From assembly GCF_007992195.1 (NCBI RefSeq), contig NZ_BJZU01000069.1:1-34754 (forward strand): DNA of 34,754 nt, in the 5' to 3' direction. This DNA comes from Methylobacterium oxalidis. Its GTDB lineage: Bacteria; Pseudomonadota; Alphaproteobacteria; Rhizobiales; Beijerinckiaceae. Position 1 is the first letter of the stretch. Each line of letters opens with the position of its first letter. Of the stretch, positions 24,731 to 32,841 are shown one piece after another. Position numbers and translations under genes: made by a program. The notes beneath the pieces are model-generated. The model ran no database searches, was not told where the DNA came from, and saw only the letters and a program-made list of their open reading frames with translations.

Positions 24731-26326
24731 TCACTCGCCGGGTTCGGGAAGGGCGGCGCGCTCCCGCTCCGGCCGGCGCGGCCGGGCGCCGGCGCGCGCG
24801 TCCCGACGGGCGGACGGGTCGTGTGCGGCGGCCTTGCGGGCGGCGGCCAGGAGGAGCGCGGCGAGGCCGAGCAGGACGCTGTCGAAGACGAGGTAGAAGG
24901 TCTCGACGGGGGCGCCCCCCGCGAGCCGGTCCCCCGCGATCCGCAGGACGTCCGCCGCGCAGACGGCGGCGTACAGGAGGGCGCTCACGGTCAGCATCGC
25001 GGGCCAGGCGCGTCGCTGCGGGCGCAGGGGGGCGGCGAGCGCGACGGCGAGCCAGACGCCGAAGAACGCCCACACCTCCCAGGCCGCCCGCCCGGGGAGC
25101 GCCGCCGGCAGGAGGCGGTTGGCGAGGAAGTAGGCCGCCACCGCCGCCGGCAGGCCGGCCACCGTCCCGATGTTGAGGGCCTGGACGAGCCGCAGGCCGA
25201 GCCCGGCGCGCGCGCCGGGCTTCGGCAGGCGCGCCACCGCCCAGAGCAGGAGCCCGGTCGCCACCATGGCGCAGCCGGCCAGCCCGCACAGGAAAAACAG
25301 CAGCCGCAAGGCCGCGTCGGCGAAGTGCGCCTCGTGCAGGCCGACCATGGTCGTGAAGGTCTTCGAGGCGGGCTGCAGCCCGCCGGCGCGAACCTCCAGG
25401 ACCGCGCCGCTGGTGCCGTCGAAGGCGATCTGCGGATGCTCGTGCGAGAGGCCGTGCGGCTCCTCGAACACCGCCACGACGGTGGCGTTCGCGTCGCGCG
25501 GGTTGACGATGGAGAGGCGCTCCAGGGGCTCGGGGACGCGGGCCATCGCCTCCAGCACCATCGGCCCGACCGGGGCCAGGGTGCCCGGCCGCCCCGCGGG
25601 CTGGCGCGGCGCCGTGATCTGACCGCTCTCGGCGTAGAAGCGCTGCGCGTCGCCCCGGTAGGCCGTGTTCACGCCCCAGGGCATGTACATCAGCATCAGC
25701 GTGACGATGCCGGTGTAGGTGATCATCAGGTGGAACGGCAGCGCCAGCACGCCCGTGACGTTGTGCGCGTCGAGCCAGCCGCGCTGGTGGGACTTGTCCC
25801 GCCGGAAGGTGAAGAAGTCCGCGAAGATGCGCCGGTGCGTGACGATGCCGGAGATCAGCGCCACCAGCATGATCATCGCGCAGATGCCGACGATCCAGCG
25901 CCCCCACAGGGGCGGCATGTTGAGCTCGAAGTGGAAGCGGTAGAGGAAGTCGCCGCCCCGCGTGTCGCGCACGGCGGCCGGCGCGCCGGTCTCCGGGTCG
26001 AGGACGGCGCGCTCGGGCGGCCGTCCCGGCCCCTTCCGCCAGAACAGGTCGAGGACCGGCTTCTCGGTGCTCGGCAGCCCGATGAACCACGTCCGCGCGT
26101 CGGCCGCGTGGGCCTGCAGGTGCGCGACGCCGCGCTCGGCCGCCGCCGCCATCGCCTCGGGCGTGAACTGCGCGTCGCGGCGCAGCTCGGGCTGCATCCA
26201 GTGCGTGATCTCGGGGCGGTAGTAGCTCGCCGTGCCCGTGACGAAGACGGCGAACAGCACCCAGCCGACCACGAGGCCGGACCACGTGTGCAGCCACGCC
26301 ATCGACTGGCGGAAGCCGGTGCGCAT
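24731..26326 (-). CDS. PepSY-associated membrane protein (siderophore reductase-like)
   Basis: A 531-residue inner-membrane protein of the PepSY_TM family. It begins with LHTWSGLVVGWVLFAVFVTG, has paired segments around residues 140-220 (WIVGICAMIMLVALISG, then HNVTGVLALPFHLMITYTG) and several more near the C-terminus. Conserved His (HTWSG, HRRI, DAHNVTG, PFHL, GLHEAHF) could bind haem. Members beside TonB receptors are thought to reduce ferric siderophores in the periplasm or membrane. It starts 11 nt after the receptor stop, so the two form an operon. The tail is Arg/Ala-rich and cytoplasmic. Confidence 0.9.
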   Translation of the reverse strand: MRTGFRQSMAWLHTWSGLVVGWVLFAVFVTGTASYYRPEITHWMQPELRRDAQFTPEAMAAAAERGVAHLQAHAADARTWFIGLPSTEKPVLDLFWRKGPGRPPERAVLDPETGAPAAVRDTRGGDFLYRFHFELNMPPLWGRWIVGICAMIMLVALISGIVTHRRIFADFFTFRRDKSHQRGWLDAHNVTGVLALPFHLMITYTGIVTLMLMYMPWGVNTAYRGDAQRFYAESGQITAPRQPAGRPGTLAPVGPMVLEAMARVPEPLERLSIVNPRDANATVVAVFEEPHGLSHEHPQIAFDGTSGAVLEVRAGGLQPASKTFTTMVGLHEAHFADAALRLLFFLCGLAGCAMVATGLLLWAVARLPKPGARAGLGLRLVQALNIGTVAGLPAAVAAYFLANRLLPAALPGRAAWEVWAFFGVWLAVALAAPLRPQRRAWPAMLTVSALLYAAVCAADVLRIAGDRLAGGAPVETFYLVFDSVLLGLAALLLAAARKAAAHDPSARRDARAGARPRRPERERAALPEPGE

Positions 26327-26337
26327 CGGCGGCGGCC

Positions 26338-28677
26338 CTACCAGCGGTACCGCAGGGTCGCGTAGACCGTGCGCGGCAGCCCGAGATAGCAGCCCGAATA
26401 GGCGAAGCAGCCCGTGACGTAGCGCTCGTCGAGGAGGTTCTGGGCGTTGATCTGCATGGTGAAGCCTTGCAGCGTCGCGTCGAGGTGCTTCAGGTCGTAG
26501 GACACGACCGCGTCGACGAGGACGCTCTCGGGCACCTTGAAGGTGTTGGCCGGGTCGCCCCAGGACGGTCCCAGATAGCGCACGCCGCCGCCGAGGCCCA
26601 GCCCGATCAGCGGACCTTCCGTGAAGCGGTAGTCGACGAACAGCGAGGCGGTGGAATCCGGCACCTGCACCGGGCGCCGGCCCTGGAGCGGGACGGGCCG
26701 GCCGGTCAGGTCGTTCGGGGTGGTGCCGAGATCGCGGACGTTGCGGATGTCGAGGAAGGAGACGCCGCCCACGAGGGTGAGGCCCTCGGCGAGGTTCGCC
26801 CGCGCCTCGAACTCGACGCCCTGCACGCCGACCTCGCCGGTCTGCACCACGAAGCCTTGATTGACCGGGTCGGTGTTCGTCGCATTCGACCGCCGGATGT
26901 CGAAGAAGGCCGTGGTGAGCAGGATATCGGTGCCGGGCGGCTGGTACTTGATGCCGGCCTCGTACTGGTTGCTGGTGATCGGGTCCGGGATGCGCCCGGC
27001 CGTGCCGAAGGCGGTGTCGAAGATGCGCCCGGCGACGATCGGCTCGAAGGCCTCGCTGTAGGAGACGTACGGCGCGACGCCGCTGTCGAACAGGTAGAGC
27101 AGGCTCGCGCGGCCCGTGAAGGCGTCGGCCGGCACGTCCTGGTTGGCGACCGCGCCCGTGGCGATGGTGCGGGTCGGCCCGCTCTGGCGGGCGATGTCGT
27201 AGCGCCCGCCGAGCGTCAGCACGAGGCGGTCGAACTTGACCTGGTCCTGGAAGTACACGCCGGTCTGCTCGGCGGTGATCCGCGCATCCGCCGTGAAGGG
27301 CGGGAACGGGATGTTCATGGCGTAGTTGGGGGCCAGCGCATTCAGGGCGGGAGCGTCCGGGAACGGGCCCGACAGCGTCCGGGTGCGGAAGGTCCGGTGG
27401 TCGACGCCGAGGAGCGCCGTGTGCGCGAAGATGCCCGTGTCGAAATTGGCGACGAAGTTGTTGTCGATGGTGAAGGCGTCGATCTCGACGTTGGTGCCGC
27501 CGCGCGAGCGGGCGATCAGCGGGCCCGAGGTGAAGGGCCCGTTGGCGTTGTTGAAGGCGGTGAAGACGCTGCGGTAATCGCCCTCCGAGTAGAGGTAGCG
27601 GCCGGCCGAGTGGAAGCGCAGGTGCTCGTTGATGCGGTGGTCGAACAGGTAGCTGATCGAGCCCTGCGTCCGGTCCGAGCGCTCGAAATTGCGGTCGCCA
27701 TCGTAGAAGTCCGCCGGCAGGCGCCCGATCACGCCGTTGCCGAAGTTGCGGGGGAACACCGTGCCGACGGCCGGGAAGCCGCCGTAGAAGCCCGAGAACG
27801 GGTCGCGCTGGTAGTTGCCGATGATCGTGAGCTGGGTGTCGGCGGAGGGCCGCCAGGTCAGGCTCGGGTTGATGAAGGCGCGCTCGACGCGTGTCGTCTC
27901 GGCGGGGCCGTCGCCGTTCCAGCCCAGCCCGATGATCCGGTAGGCGAACTGGTCGGCGAGCGGGCCGGCCCCGGACGCGATCGGCCCGCCGACGTCGAAG
28001 CCGCCGCGCACCTCGTTGAAGCCGCCGCCCTGGACGAAGATCTCACCGTGTTGGACGAAGCGCGGCACCTTCGAGACGAGGTTCACGATGCCGCCCGGAC
28101 CCGATTGCCCGTAGAGGACCGAGGCCGGCCCCTTGATGATGTCGACGCGCTCGAGCCGGAACGGATCGACCGTCGGGAAGGCGTCGCGGCTGCCCGGCAG
28201 GGCGAGGCCGTCGAGGAAGAGCGGGGCGGAGAAGCCGCGGATGAAGAACTGCTCCAGCCGGGTCGAGCCGGCGCCGCCGCGCTGCTCCGTCGTGACGCCC
28301 GGCGTGTAGCGCAGGGCCTGGTTGATGGTCAGCGCGTTCTGGTCCTCGATCTGCTGGCGGCCGATCACCGAGATCGACTGCGCCGTCTCCAGGACCGGCG
28401 TGTCGGTCTTCGTGGCCACGGTCGAGCGGCTGGCGACGTAGCCGGGCACCGGGCCCGAGGCCCCGCCCGGACCGTACAGGCCGGCGCCGAGGCTCCGGCC
28501 GGCCCCCTCGCCGGTGACGTTGAGTTCGGACAGCTCGATCGCCGTGGCGGCGTCCTGGGCCGCGGCCGCGCCGACGAGCGAGAAGCTGCAGGTTGTGGAA
28601 AGAAGCAGAATAGTCAGGGAGCACCGCAAGGACTGACGGACGCTGCCATGCGCGCTATTCTGCCGAAACCGGGTCAT
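26338..28677 (-). CDS. TonB-dependent siderophore receptor
   Basis: A 779-residue outer-membrane receptor that imports ferric siderophores using TonB energy. It has a signal peptide (cleavage after A40, AAAA-QD), a TonB-box-like ELNVTG (51-56), a plug with SISVIGRQQIEDQ, FIRGFSAPLFLDGL and ERVDIIKGPASVLYGQSGPGG, and then a beta barrel ending in the aromatic ATLRYRW. The C-terminal pair of Cys (TGCFAYSGCYLG) before the last strands is frequent in ferrichrome/ferrioxamine-type receptors; the actual ligand is unknown. The ATG at 28677 follows GAGGATG; the longer frame to 28731 is not needed. A promoter and Irr-like box lie upstream. Confidence 0.95.
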   Translation of the reverse strand: MTRFRQNSAHGSVRQSLRCSLTILLLSTTCSFSLVGAAAAQDAATAIELSELNVTGEGAGRSLGAGLYGPGGASGPVPGYVASRSTVATKTDTPVLETAQSISVIGRQQIEDQNALTINQALRYTPGVTTEQRGGAGSTRLEQFFIRGFSAPLFLDGLALPGSRDAFPTVDPFRLERVDIIKGPASVLYGQSGPGGIVNLVSKVPRFVQHGEIFVQGGGFNEVRGGFDVGGPIASGAGPLADQFAYRIIGLGWNGDGPAETTRVERAFINPSLTWRPSADTQLTIIGNYQRDPFSGFYGGFPAVGTVFPRNFGNGVIGRLPADFYDGDRNFERSDRTQGSISYLFDHRINEHLRFHSAGRYLYSEGDYRSVFTAFNNANGPFTSGPLIARSRGGTNVEIDAFTIDNNFVANFDTGIFAHTALLGVDHRTFRTRTLSGPFPDAPALNALAPNYAMNIPFPPFTADARITAEQTGVYFQDQVKFDRLVLTLGGRYDIARQSGPTRTIATGAVANQDVPADAFTGRASLLYLFDSGVAPYVSYSEAFEPIVAGRIFDTAFGTAGRIPDPITSNQYEAGIKYQPPGTDILLTTAFFDIRRSNATNTDPVNQGFVVQTGEVGVQGVEFEARANLAEGLTLVGGVSFLDIRNVRDLGTTPNDLTGRPVPLQGRRPVQVPDSTASLFVDYRFTEGPLIGLGLGGGVRYLGPSWGDPANTFKVPESVLVDAVVSYDLKHLDATLQGFTMQINAQNLLDERYVTGCFAYSGCYLGLPRTVYATLRYRW

Positions 28678-28723
28678 CACATCATCCTCAACGCAGATGC
28701 ATCGCACAATATTTCCGCCCTGG

Positions 28724-28761
28724 GATAGCAAGCCTCGCGATGTGGGATCGTTGATAGCAAG
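28724..28761. repeat. Nine-base direct repeat in the receptor leader
   Basis: GATAGCAAG occurs at 28724-28732 and 28753-28761, 29 bp apart (about three helical turns). The second copy overlaps the predicted -10 of the receptor gene. This fits a direct-repeat regulator site, though nine bases can recur by chance. Confidence 0.3.
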
Positions 28762-28778
28762 TGCATTCCGTATTCCAA
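28751..28778 (-). promoter_or_regulatory. Promoter candidate of the siderophore receptor operon
   Basis: Read on the minus strand, TTGGAA (28778-28773), 16 nt, then TATCAA (28756-28751), in a locally AT-rich region unlike the surrounding DNA. Transcription would begin near 28745, leaving about 65 nt of leader before the ATG at 28677. Confidence 0.45.
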
Positions 28779-28787
28779 GACGTATCT

Positions 28788-28804
28788 TGTAGAACTCCTC
28801 TAAA
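28788..28804 (-). promoter_or_regulatory. Irr-type iron control element (ICE) candidate
   Basis: On the minus strand this reads TTTAGAGGAGTTCTACA. The published rhizobial ICE pattern bound by the haem-dependent iron regulator Irr is close to TTTAGAA-N3-TTCTAAA; 12 of 14 fixed positions agree. It lies 9 bp upstream of the predicted -35 of the siderophore receptor operon, where Irr could act. The surrounding 28678-29033 region has no other gene. The consensus is from memory, so a motif scan should confirm it. Confidence 0.5.
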
Positions 28805-29033
28805 CTATTCTGGAATGGATCCAGACTGGATGATCCTTTGACCCGACGCGTGTGGCGCCCGGAGCCGGGCGACGCTCGCGAGGGCAGCCTGTTAGGCCGC
28901 TCGCCACCCGCACCGCGACAGCCGGGCGCGCACCGGCGCCGCCTCCCGCGCGCGGAGCAGGACCGTTCATTTCAACTGAAACGTGTGTCCTGCCCGCCAC
29001 AGGCGGAACCCGTGACGACGCCGGGCCGGTGGA

Positions 29034-29237
29034 TCAGGCCTGATCGGGGCGCCGGCGCGCCGGACTCCGCGTCGTCTCGGCGAGCAGATCCTCGTCGAGC
29101 GCCGCGCAATGGGCATCGAGGATCAGGCGGGCCGCATCCTTCAGGGCGGCCGCCTGGGCCTGCAGCCTGCGGCTCGTGGCAATCGCGCGGTCGGCTCGGG
29201 CCAGAAGATCGACGGTGGGCGGGCGGTCATCGACCAT
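29034..29237 (-). CDS. Small helical hypothetical protein, 67 residues
   Basis: I do not recognise a family. It is mostly amphipathic helix (DLLARADRAIATSRRLQAQA, ALKDAARLILDAHCAALDED) with a basic end. The ATG at 29237 (MVDDRPPTVD) has GGAG about 12 nt upstream; an in-frame start 10 codons earlier exists. It has no signal or membrane segment. The 270 bp between it and the hydrolase gene shows nothing I can support. Confidence 0.5.
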   Translation of the reverse strand: MVDDRPPTVDLLARADRAIATSRRLQAQAAALKDAARLILDAHCAALDEDLLAETTRSPARRRPDQA

Positions 29238-29507
29238 GGCGATGCTCCACGTCTCAGACGGGAGCACGCACGGTCTCTCAGTCTCTGACGCCCGAAATCT
29301 CGGCCAGCGATGCGGTCACTCTACGCCTTCGTGCGATCCGGCGCATCCCCGGGACGCGGGTTTGCCGGCCCGTGGCTCGGAACGGAGGTGTGCGGCGTTC
29401 CCACATTCACGCGACGTTTCGGCGCCCCTCGGCCGCGGATCGTTCGAGATGGCGCACAGGGGGTGCGGGCGCGGGAGCTCTGATCAGCCTGCGGCCTCCG
29501 GCCCCGG

Positions 29508-30275
29508 TCAGGCGGCCCCGCGGGCCGCCTCGAGGATCAGCCCCGCGACCTCCTGCGGGTGCGAGATCAGCGAGAGGTGGCTCGCCGGCAGCTCGATCGT
29601 CCGGGCGTTCATGCGCTTGGCCATGAAGCGCTGGAGGTCGGGGTCGATGGTGCGGTCCTCGGAGGAGACCGCGTAGAAGCTCGGCTTCGCCCGCCATGCC
29701 GCCTGGGTGGTCCGGCCCGCGAGCAGCGCCTTCCGGAAGGGCTCCTGGACGGCGAAGAGCACCTTTGCCCGCGCCTGGGGCAGGTCGCCGGCGAAGTCGC
29801 GCAGGAAGGCCGCCTCGGTCAGGCGCCCCTCGTCGCCGTCGAAGACGATGCCGGCCGAGGCCGGGGGCGGCGGGAAGGTCTTGGCGAGCGCCGCGTAGTC
29901 CTCGCCGGCGTCCGGCGCGCGGGCCGCCACGTAGACGAGGGCCGACACGTTCGGGTCGGTCCCGGCCTCGGACACGATCATGCCGGCGAAGGAATGGCCC
30001 ACCAGCACGGTCGGCCCCTCCTGCCGGGCGAGGACCCGCCGGGTCGCGGCGACGGATTCCTCGAGGGTCGTCAGCGGGTTCTGGACGGCGGTGGCGTTCA
30101 GCCCCGCCGCCTGCAGCCGCGCGATCACCTCCGACCAGCACGAGCCGTCGGCGAAGAGCCCGTGCACCAGCACGACGTTGCGCGCGGGCTGGCCTTGGGC
30201 TCGCGCCGCGCGGGGGAGCAGGGCGGCGGCCGCGCCCGCGAGCATGAGACCGCTGAAGCTGCGACGATCGAGCAT
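29508..30275 (-). CDS. Tat-exported alpha/beta hydrolase
   Basis: A 255-residue serine hydrolase of the AB-hydrolase 6 type. The N-terminus MLDRRSFSGLMLAGAAAALL has the twin-Arg motif and hydrophobic core of a Tat signal, with cleavage near ARA-QG, so it works in the periplasm. The nucleophile is S95 in GHSFAG, the oxyanion loop is HGLFADGSCW, and H233 (SHLSLISHP) is the likely catalytic His. The fold resembles salicylate-esterase or EstC-like enzymes; substrate unknown. The ATG at 30275 follows GAGG. A large inverted repeat lies 57 bp upstream. Confidence 0.88.
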   Translation of the reverse strand: MLDRRSFSGLMLAGAAAALLPRAARAQGQPARNVVLVHGLFADGSCWSEVIARLQAAGLNATAVQNPLTTLEESVAATRRVLARQEGPTVLVGHSFAGMIVSEAGTDPNVSALVYVAARAPDAGEDYAALAKTFPPPPASAGIVFDGDEGRLTEAAFLRDFAGDLPQARAKVLFAVQEPFRKALLAGRTTQAAWRAKPSFYAVSSEDRTIDPDLQRFMAKRMNARTIELPASHLSLISHPQEVAGLILEAARGAA

Positions 30276-30331
30276 GGTCACGCCTCGTCTCGACACGTGG
30301 ACATCGATCCGGGGCGCGGAGCAGATCTGCC

Positions 30332-30368
30332 CCGATACAGTCATCCGGACGGGCGATGACTATATCGG
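30332..30368. promoter_or_regulatory. 37-bp inverted repeat operator candidate
   Basis: CCGATACAGTCATC (30332-30345) and GATGACTATATCGG (30355-30368) pair at 13 of 14 positions around a 9-nt spacer. It lies upstream of the hydrolase and downstream of the SDR stop, and includes a possible -10 (TATAGT on the minus strand). Size and symmetry suit a dimeric or doubly bound repressor such as TetR or MarR. A gene-end hairpin is less likely given its 80-bp distance from the SDR. Confidence 0.55.
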
Positions 30369-30386
30369 CGGCGGATGCCCGTACAT

Positions 30387-30400
30387 CATACTCAGGTATG
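30387..30400. promoter_or_regulatory. Second palindrome before the hydrolase gene
   Basis: CATAC-TCAG-GTATG, perfect 5-bp arms, lies 18 bp upstream of the 37-bp repeat (relative to the hydrolase). It falls in the same AT-richer patch and could be a second regulator site or an upstream operator. It is short. Confidence 0.3.
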
Positions 30401-30448
30401 CGGGGTCCGGGCGGCTCTCGGCGCGAAGCTCGGCCGCCCGCGGCGCCG

Positions 30449-31111
30449 CTACGCTCCGCTCGGGGTGTAGGTGGATTCCACCGTCCAGGCGCCGCGCGGC
30501 TCATCGTGCAGCGACCAGAACGCGTCGGCGACGGCCTCCGCGTCCTTCGAGCCCGCGGAGACGAAGCCCGCGACGGTCACGGTGGCGACGTGCACGCCGC
30601 TCTCGGCGAGGCTCGCGAACAGGCCCTGCGCCAGGGCGCGGATGCCGGCCTTGCCGATGCTGAGCGAGAGGTAGTCCGGGTGGGGCTGCAGCGCGAAGCC
30701 GCCGCCCGTCAGCAGGATCGTCCCCGACCCCCGCGCGCGCATCCCCGGCGCGGCGGCCTGCGCCGCCGCGAGCGCGCCGCCCACGTTGACGGCGAGATCG
30801 TCGTTGAAGGTCTCGCGGGGCTGGTCGGCGAGCGCGGCCTGCCGCATCGAGGCGGCGTTGTAGTGCAGCACGTCGATGCCGCCGAACGCGCGCGCCACAT
30901 CCTCCACCAGGGCCGCGACGCTCGCCGGGTCGGACGTGTCGACGCCCCGCGCCTCGGCCTCGAACCCCTTCGCCCGGAGCGCTTCGGCGAGATCCCGGGT
31001 CCTGTCGGCGTTCCGGGCGCTCACGACGACCCGGAAGCCTTCCCGGGCGAAGCGTTCAGCGGTCGCCAGGCCCATGCCCGGGCCCGAGCCGATGCTGAGA
31101 AACGTCTTCAT
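30449..31111 (-). CDS. Short-chain dehydrogenase/reductase family protein, atypical
   Basis: A 220-residue Rossmann-fold protein. The dinucleotide motif GSGPGMG is at residues 8-14, and FGGIDVLHYNAAS matches the NNAG region. The expected catalytic YxxxK is missing. In PDYLSLSIGKAGIRAL the residue four before Lys is Leu, and the Ser-rich strand reads LLTGGGFAL. It may be inactive as a classical oxidoreductase, use the displaced Tyr, or act as a binding protein. The ATG at 31111 has GAGGAGATGAGG upstream. It is divergent from a LysR gene, a common regulator-target pairing. Confidence 0.85.
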   Translation of the reverse strand: MKTFLSIGSGPGMGLATAERFAREGFRVVVSARNADRTRDLAEALRAKGFEAEARGVDTSDPASVAALVEDVARAFGGIDVLHYNAASMRQAALADQPRETFNDDLAVNVGGALAAAQAAAPGMRARGSGTILLTGGGFALQPHPDYLSLSIGKAGIRALAQGLFASLAESGVHVATVTVAGFVSAGSKDAEAVADAFWSLHDEPRGAWTVESTYTPSGA

Positions 31112-31170
31112 GGCCTCATCTCCTCGACGTTGCGGTGAGCGTGAGGTAAGCCCTGCAGGTGAGCGGGTTA

Positions 31171-31181
31171 ATCGGGCCGAT
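31171..31181. promoter_or_regulatory. Palindrome in the SDR-LysR divergent region
   Basis: ATCGG-G-CCGAT, a perfect 11-bp palindrome, in the 92-bp region between the two divergent starts and 22 bp before the LysR ATG. Autoregulatory LysR sites usually lie here. It does not show the standard T-N11-A form clearly. Confidence 0.3.
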
Positions 31182-31203
31182 CCGCAAATCACTCGTGCGA
31201 TCG

Positions 31204-32127
31204 ATGCAGGAATTGCTGGAACCGGGCGGGTTCGAGACGCTGGCGGCCTTCGTCGCGGTGGCGGAGGCCGGGAGCTTCACCGCGGCCGCGCGGCGGCTCG
31301 GGCGGGACGCCTCCGTCCTCTCCCGCCGGGTGAGCCAGCTGGAGCAGCGGCTCGGCGTGCGGCTGCTCTCGCGCACCACCCGGCGCGTCGCCCTGACGGA
31401 GGTCGGCGCGACCTATCTCGGCCGGGTGCAGGCGCTTCTCGACGAGTTGGCGAGCGCCAGCCGCGAGGCGAGCGACCGGGCGGCCAGCCCGCAGGGCCTC
31501 GTGCGGGTCTCGCTGCCGGTCTCCTTCGGCCGGCTCTGGATCGCGCCCCTCCTGGCCCCGTTCCTGGCGCGACACCCGCAGATCCGCGTCGAGGCCCGCC
31601 TCACCGACCGCTTCGTGGACGTGGTGGCCGAGGGGATCGACGTGGCGATCCGGGTGGCGGCCGGCGTGCAGCGCGACAGCTCGCTGACGACCCGCAGGAT
31701 CGCCGCCTACCGGAACCGCCTCGTGGCCGCGCCGAGCTATCTCGCCGCCCGCGGCACGCCCCGGACGCCCGCCGACCTGATGGCGCATGCCTGCCTCGGC
31801 TTCACCGGCCACGCCGCCTGGCCCGACTGGCCGCTGATGAAGGGCGGCGCGCGCGAGACGGTGCGGCCCGCCTGCAGCCTCGTCGCCGACCACTCGGAGG
31901 TGCTGCTGCTCGCGGCGATCGACGGGGCGGGCATCACTTTCACGGCCGACTGGCTGGCCGGGCCGGCCCTGCGCGCCGGCAGCCTCGTCGAGGTCCTGCC
32001 GGGCTGGGGCGGCCGGGAGGAGGGCGGGGTCTACGCGATCCTGCCGCCCGGCCGGCTGGTGCCGGCCAAGACGCGCCTGTTCGTCGACGAGGTGGCGCAA
32101 GCGATCCGGGCCGGCTGGACGCACTGA
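31204..32127 (+). CDS. LysR family transcriptional regulator
   Basis: A 307-residue regulator. The winged helix-turn-helix covers about residues 9-68 (FETLAAFVAVAEAGSFTAAA, RDASVLSRRVSQLEQRLGVR, LLSRTTRRVALTEVG). The effector-binding domain follows from about 95 (GLVRVSLPVSFGRLWIAPLL). It resembles the DhcR/CrgA-like group of LysR proteins. The ATG at 31204 is preferred to an in-frame start 15 codons upstream. It very likely regulates the divergent SDR gene and possibly itself; the effector is unknown. Confidence 0.92.
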   Translation: MQELLEPGGFETLAAFVAVAEAGSFTAAARRLGRDASVLSRRVSQLEQRLGVRLLSRTTRRVALTEVGATYLGRVQALLDELASASREASDRAASPQGLVRVSLPVSFGRLWIAPLLAPFLARHPQIRVEARLTDRFVDVVAEGIDVAIRVAAGVQRDSSLTTRRIAAYRNRLVAAPSYLAARGTPRTPADLMAHACLGFTGHAAWPDWPLMKGGARETVRPACSLVADHSEVLLLAAIDGAGITFTADWLAGPALRAGSLVEVLPGWGGREEGGVYAILPPGRLVPAKTRLFVDEVAQAIRAGWTH

Positions 32128-32140
32128 GGCGCCCGCACCG

Positions 32141-32626
32141 CTAGGGAGCGGCCCGGGCGGCGCTCGCGGGCGGACGACGCGGCGGGAGCGGGAACGCTCT
32201 CGGCGGGGGTGCGGGCGCCGCGGCGGCGGGCTCGAGGTCGATCTCGGCGGCCGCCTCTTCCAGAACGGGCAGTTCGAGACGGCTCCCGGCCCGGGCCGGC
32301 GCCTCGGAGGCCGGGGCGGGGGTCGCAGACGTGCCGAGGGCGGCGGCCTCGACGCGGGCATTCCCGGGCCGCACCGGCTCCGCGGCGACGCTCGCGGCAG
32401 CCTCCGCGGGGAGCGGCGCCCGGGCGGCGGGGCCGCGGGTGAAGACGAGGGGCAGGCTGAAGGCCGCCAGCACCGCGACGGCGACGAGGCCCCCGAGCAG
32501 GGCGCCCGCGGCCGCGGACGAGCCCCCCCGCCGCCGCACGACCCGCAGGGGGCCCGGCGCGAAGCGGCCCCGGCGCCACGGGCTGGCACGGCGCGCCGCG
32601 TTCCTGACCGATCGGGCGAGGTTCAT
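32141..32626 (-). CDS. Single-pass membrane protein with Ala/Pro-rich tail
   Basis: I do not recognise a family. The 161 residues consist of an Arg-rich cytoplasmic N-terminus (about 1-36), one membrane helix (AGALLGGLVAVAVLAAFSLPLVF) and an Ala/Pro/Glu-rich, probably disordered periplasmic tail. The layout recalls small division- or envelope-linked proteins, but no motif supports that. The ATG at 32626 (MNLARSVRNAARR) was chosen; ATGs at 32647 and 32689 are in frame. It converges with LysR 13 nt away. Confidence 0.6.
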   Translation of the reverse strand: MNLARSVRNAARRASPWRRGRFAPGPLRVVRRRGGSSAAAGALLGGLVAVAVLAAFSLPLVFTRGPAARAPLPAEAAASVAAEPVRPGNARVEAAALGTSATPAPASEAPARAGSRLELPVLEEAAAEIDLEPAAAAPAPPPRAFPLPPRRPPASAARAAP

Positions 32627-32814
32627 GCCCGCCACAGCGCGCCCCATGCGGCGACCCCCGGATACCGGGCGAGACGCCCGAACCATCACGGAGCCCGGCG
32701 ATCTGCGGCGGAATTATGACGCCGCCGAAACTGCGCCCGGTTCACACAAGCTACGGCTGCACAACCGTTTTCCGCCGCGCCGCCGGTTGCGGTTCCGGCC
32801 ACCTCCGACGGGGC

Positions 32815-32833
32815 GCCCGGGCCTCTCGGCCGG
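32815..32833. terminator. Hairpin after pgl
   Basis: CCCGGGCC and GGCCGGG around TCTC form a 7-bp stem with one bulge, 9 nt beyond the pgl stop on the minus strand. There is no T tract. The remaining 215-bp gap to the membrane protein gene shows no other clear signal. Confidence 0.3.
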
Positions 32834-32841
32834 GAGCGGCC

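Noticed and set aside
24619..25176. Plus-strand frame starting MAKLDMAKLDMAKLG
   Set aside because: Starts in the 15-bp tandem repeat, then becomes Arg/Gly/Pro low complexity antisense to the PepSY gene; no ribosome site.
26467..28728. Long plus-strand open frame antisense to the siderophore receptor (753 codons)
   Set aside because: No recognisable domain and Val/Glu/Arg/Gly repetition typical of shadow frames; the minus strand holds a full receptor with signal peptide and barrel.
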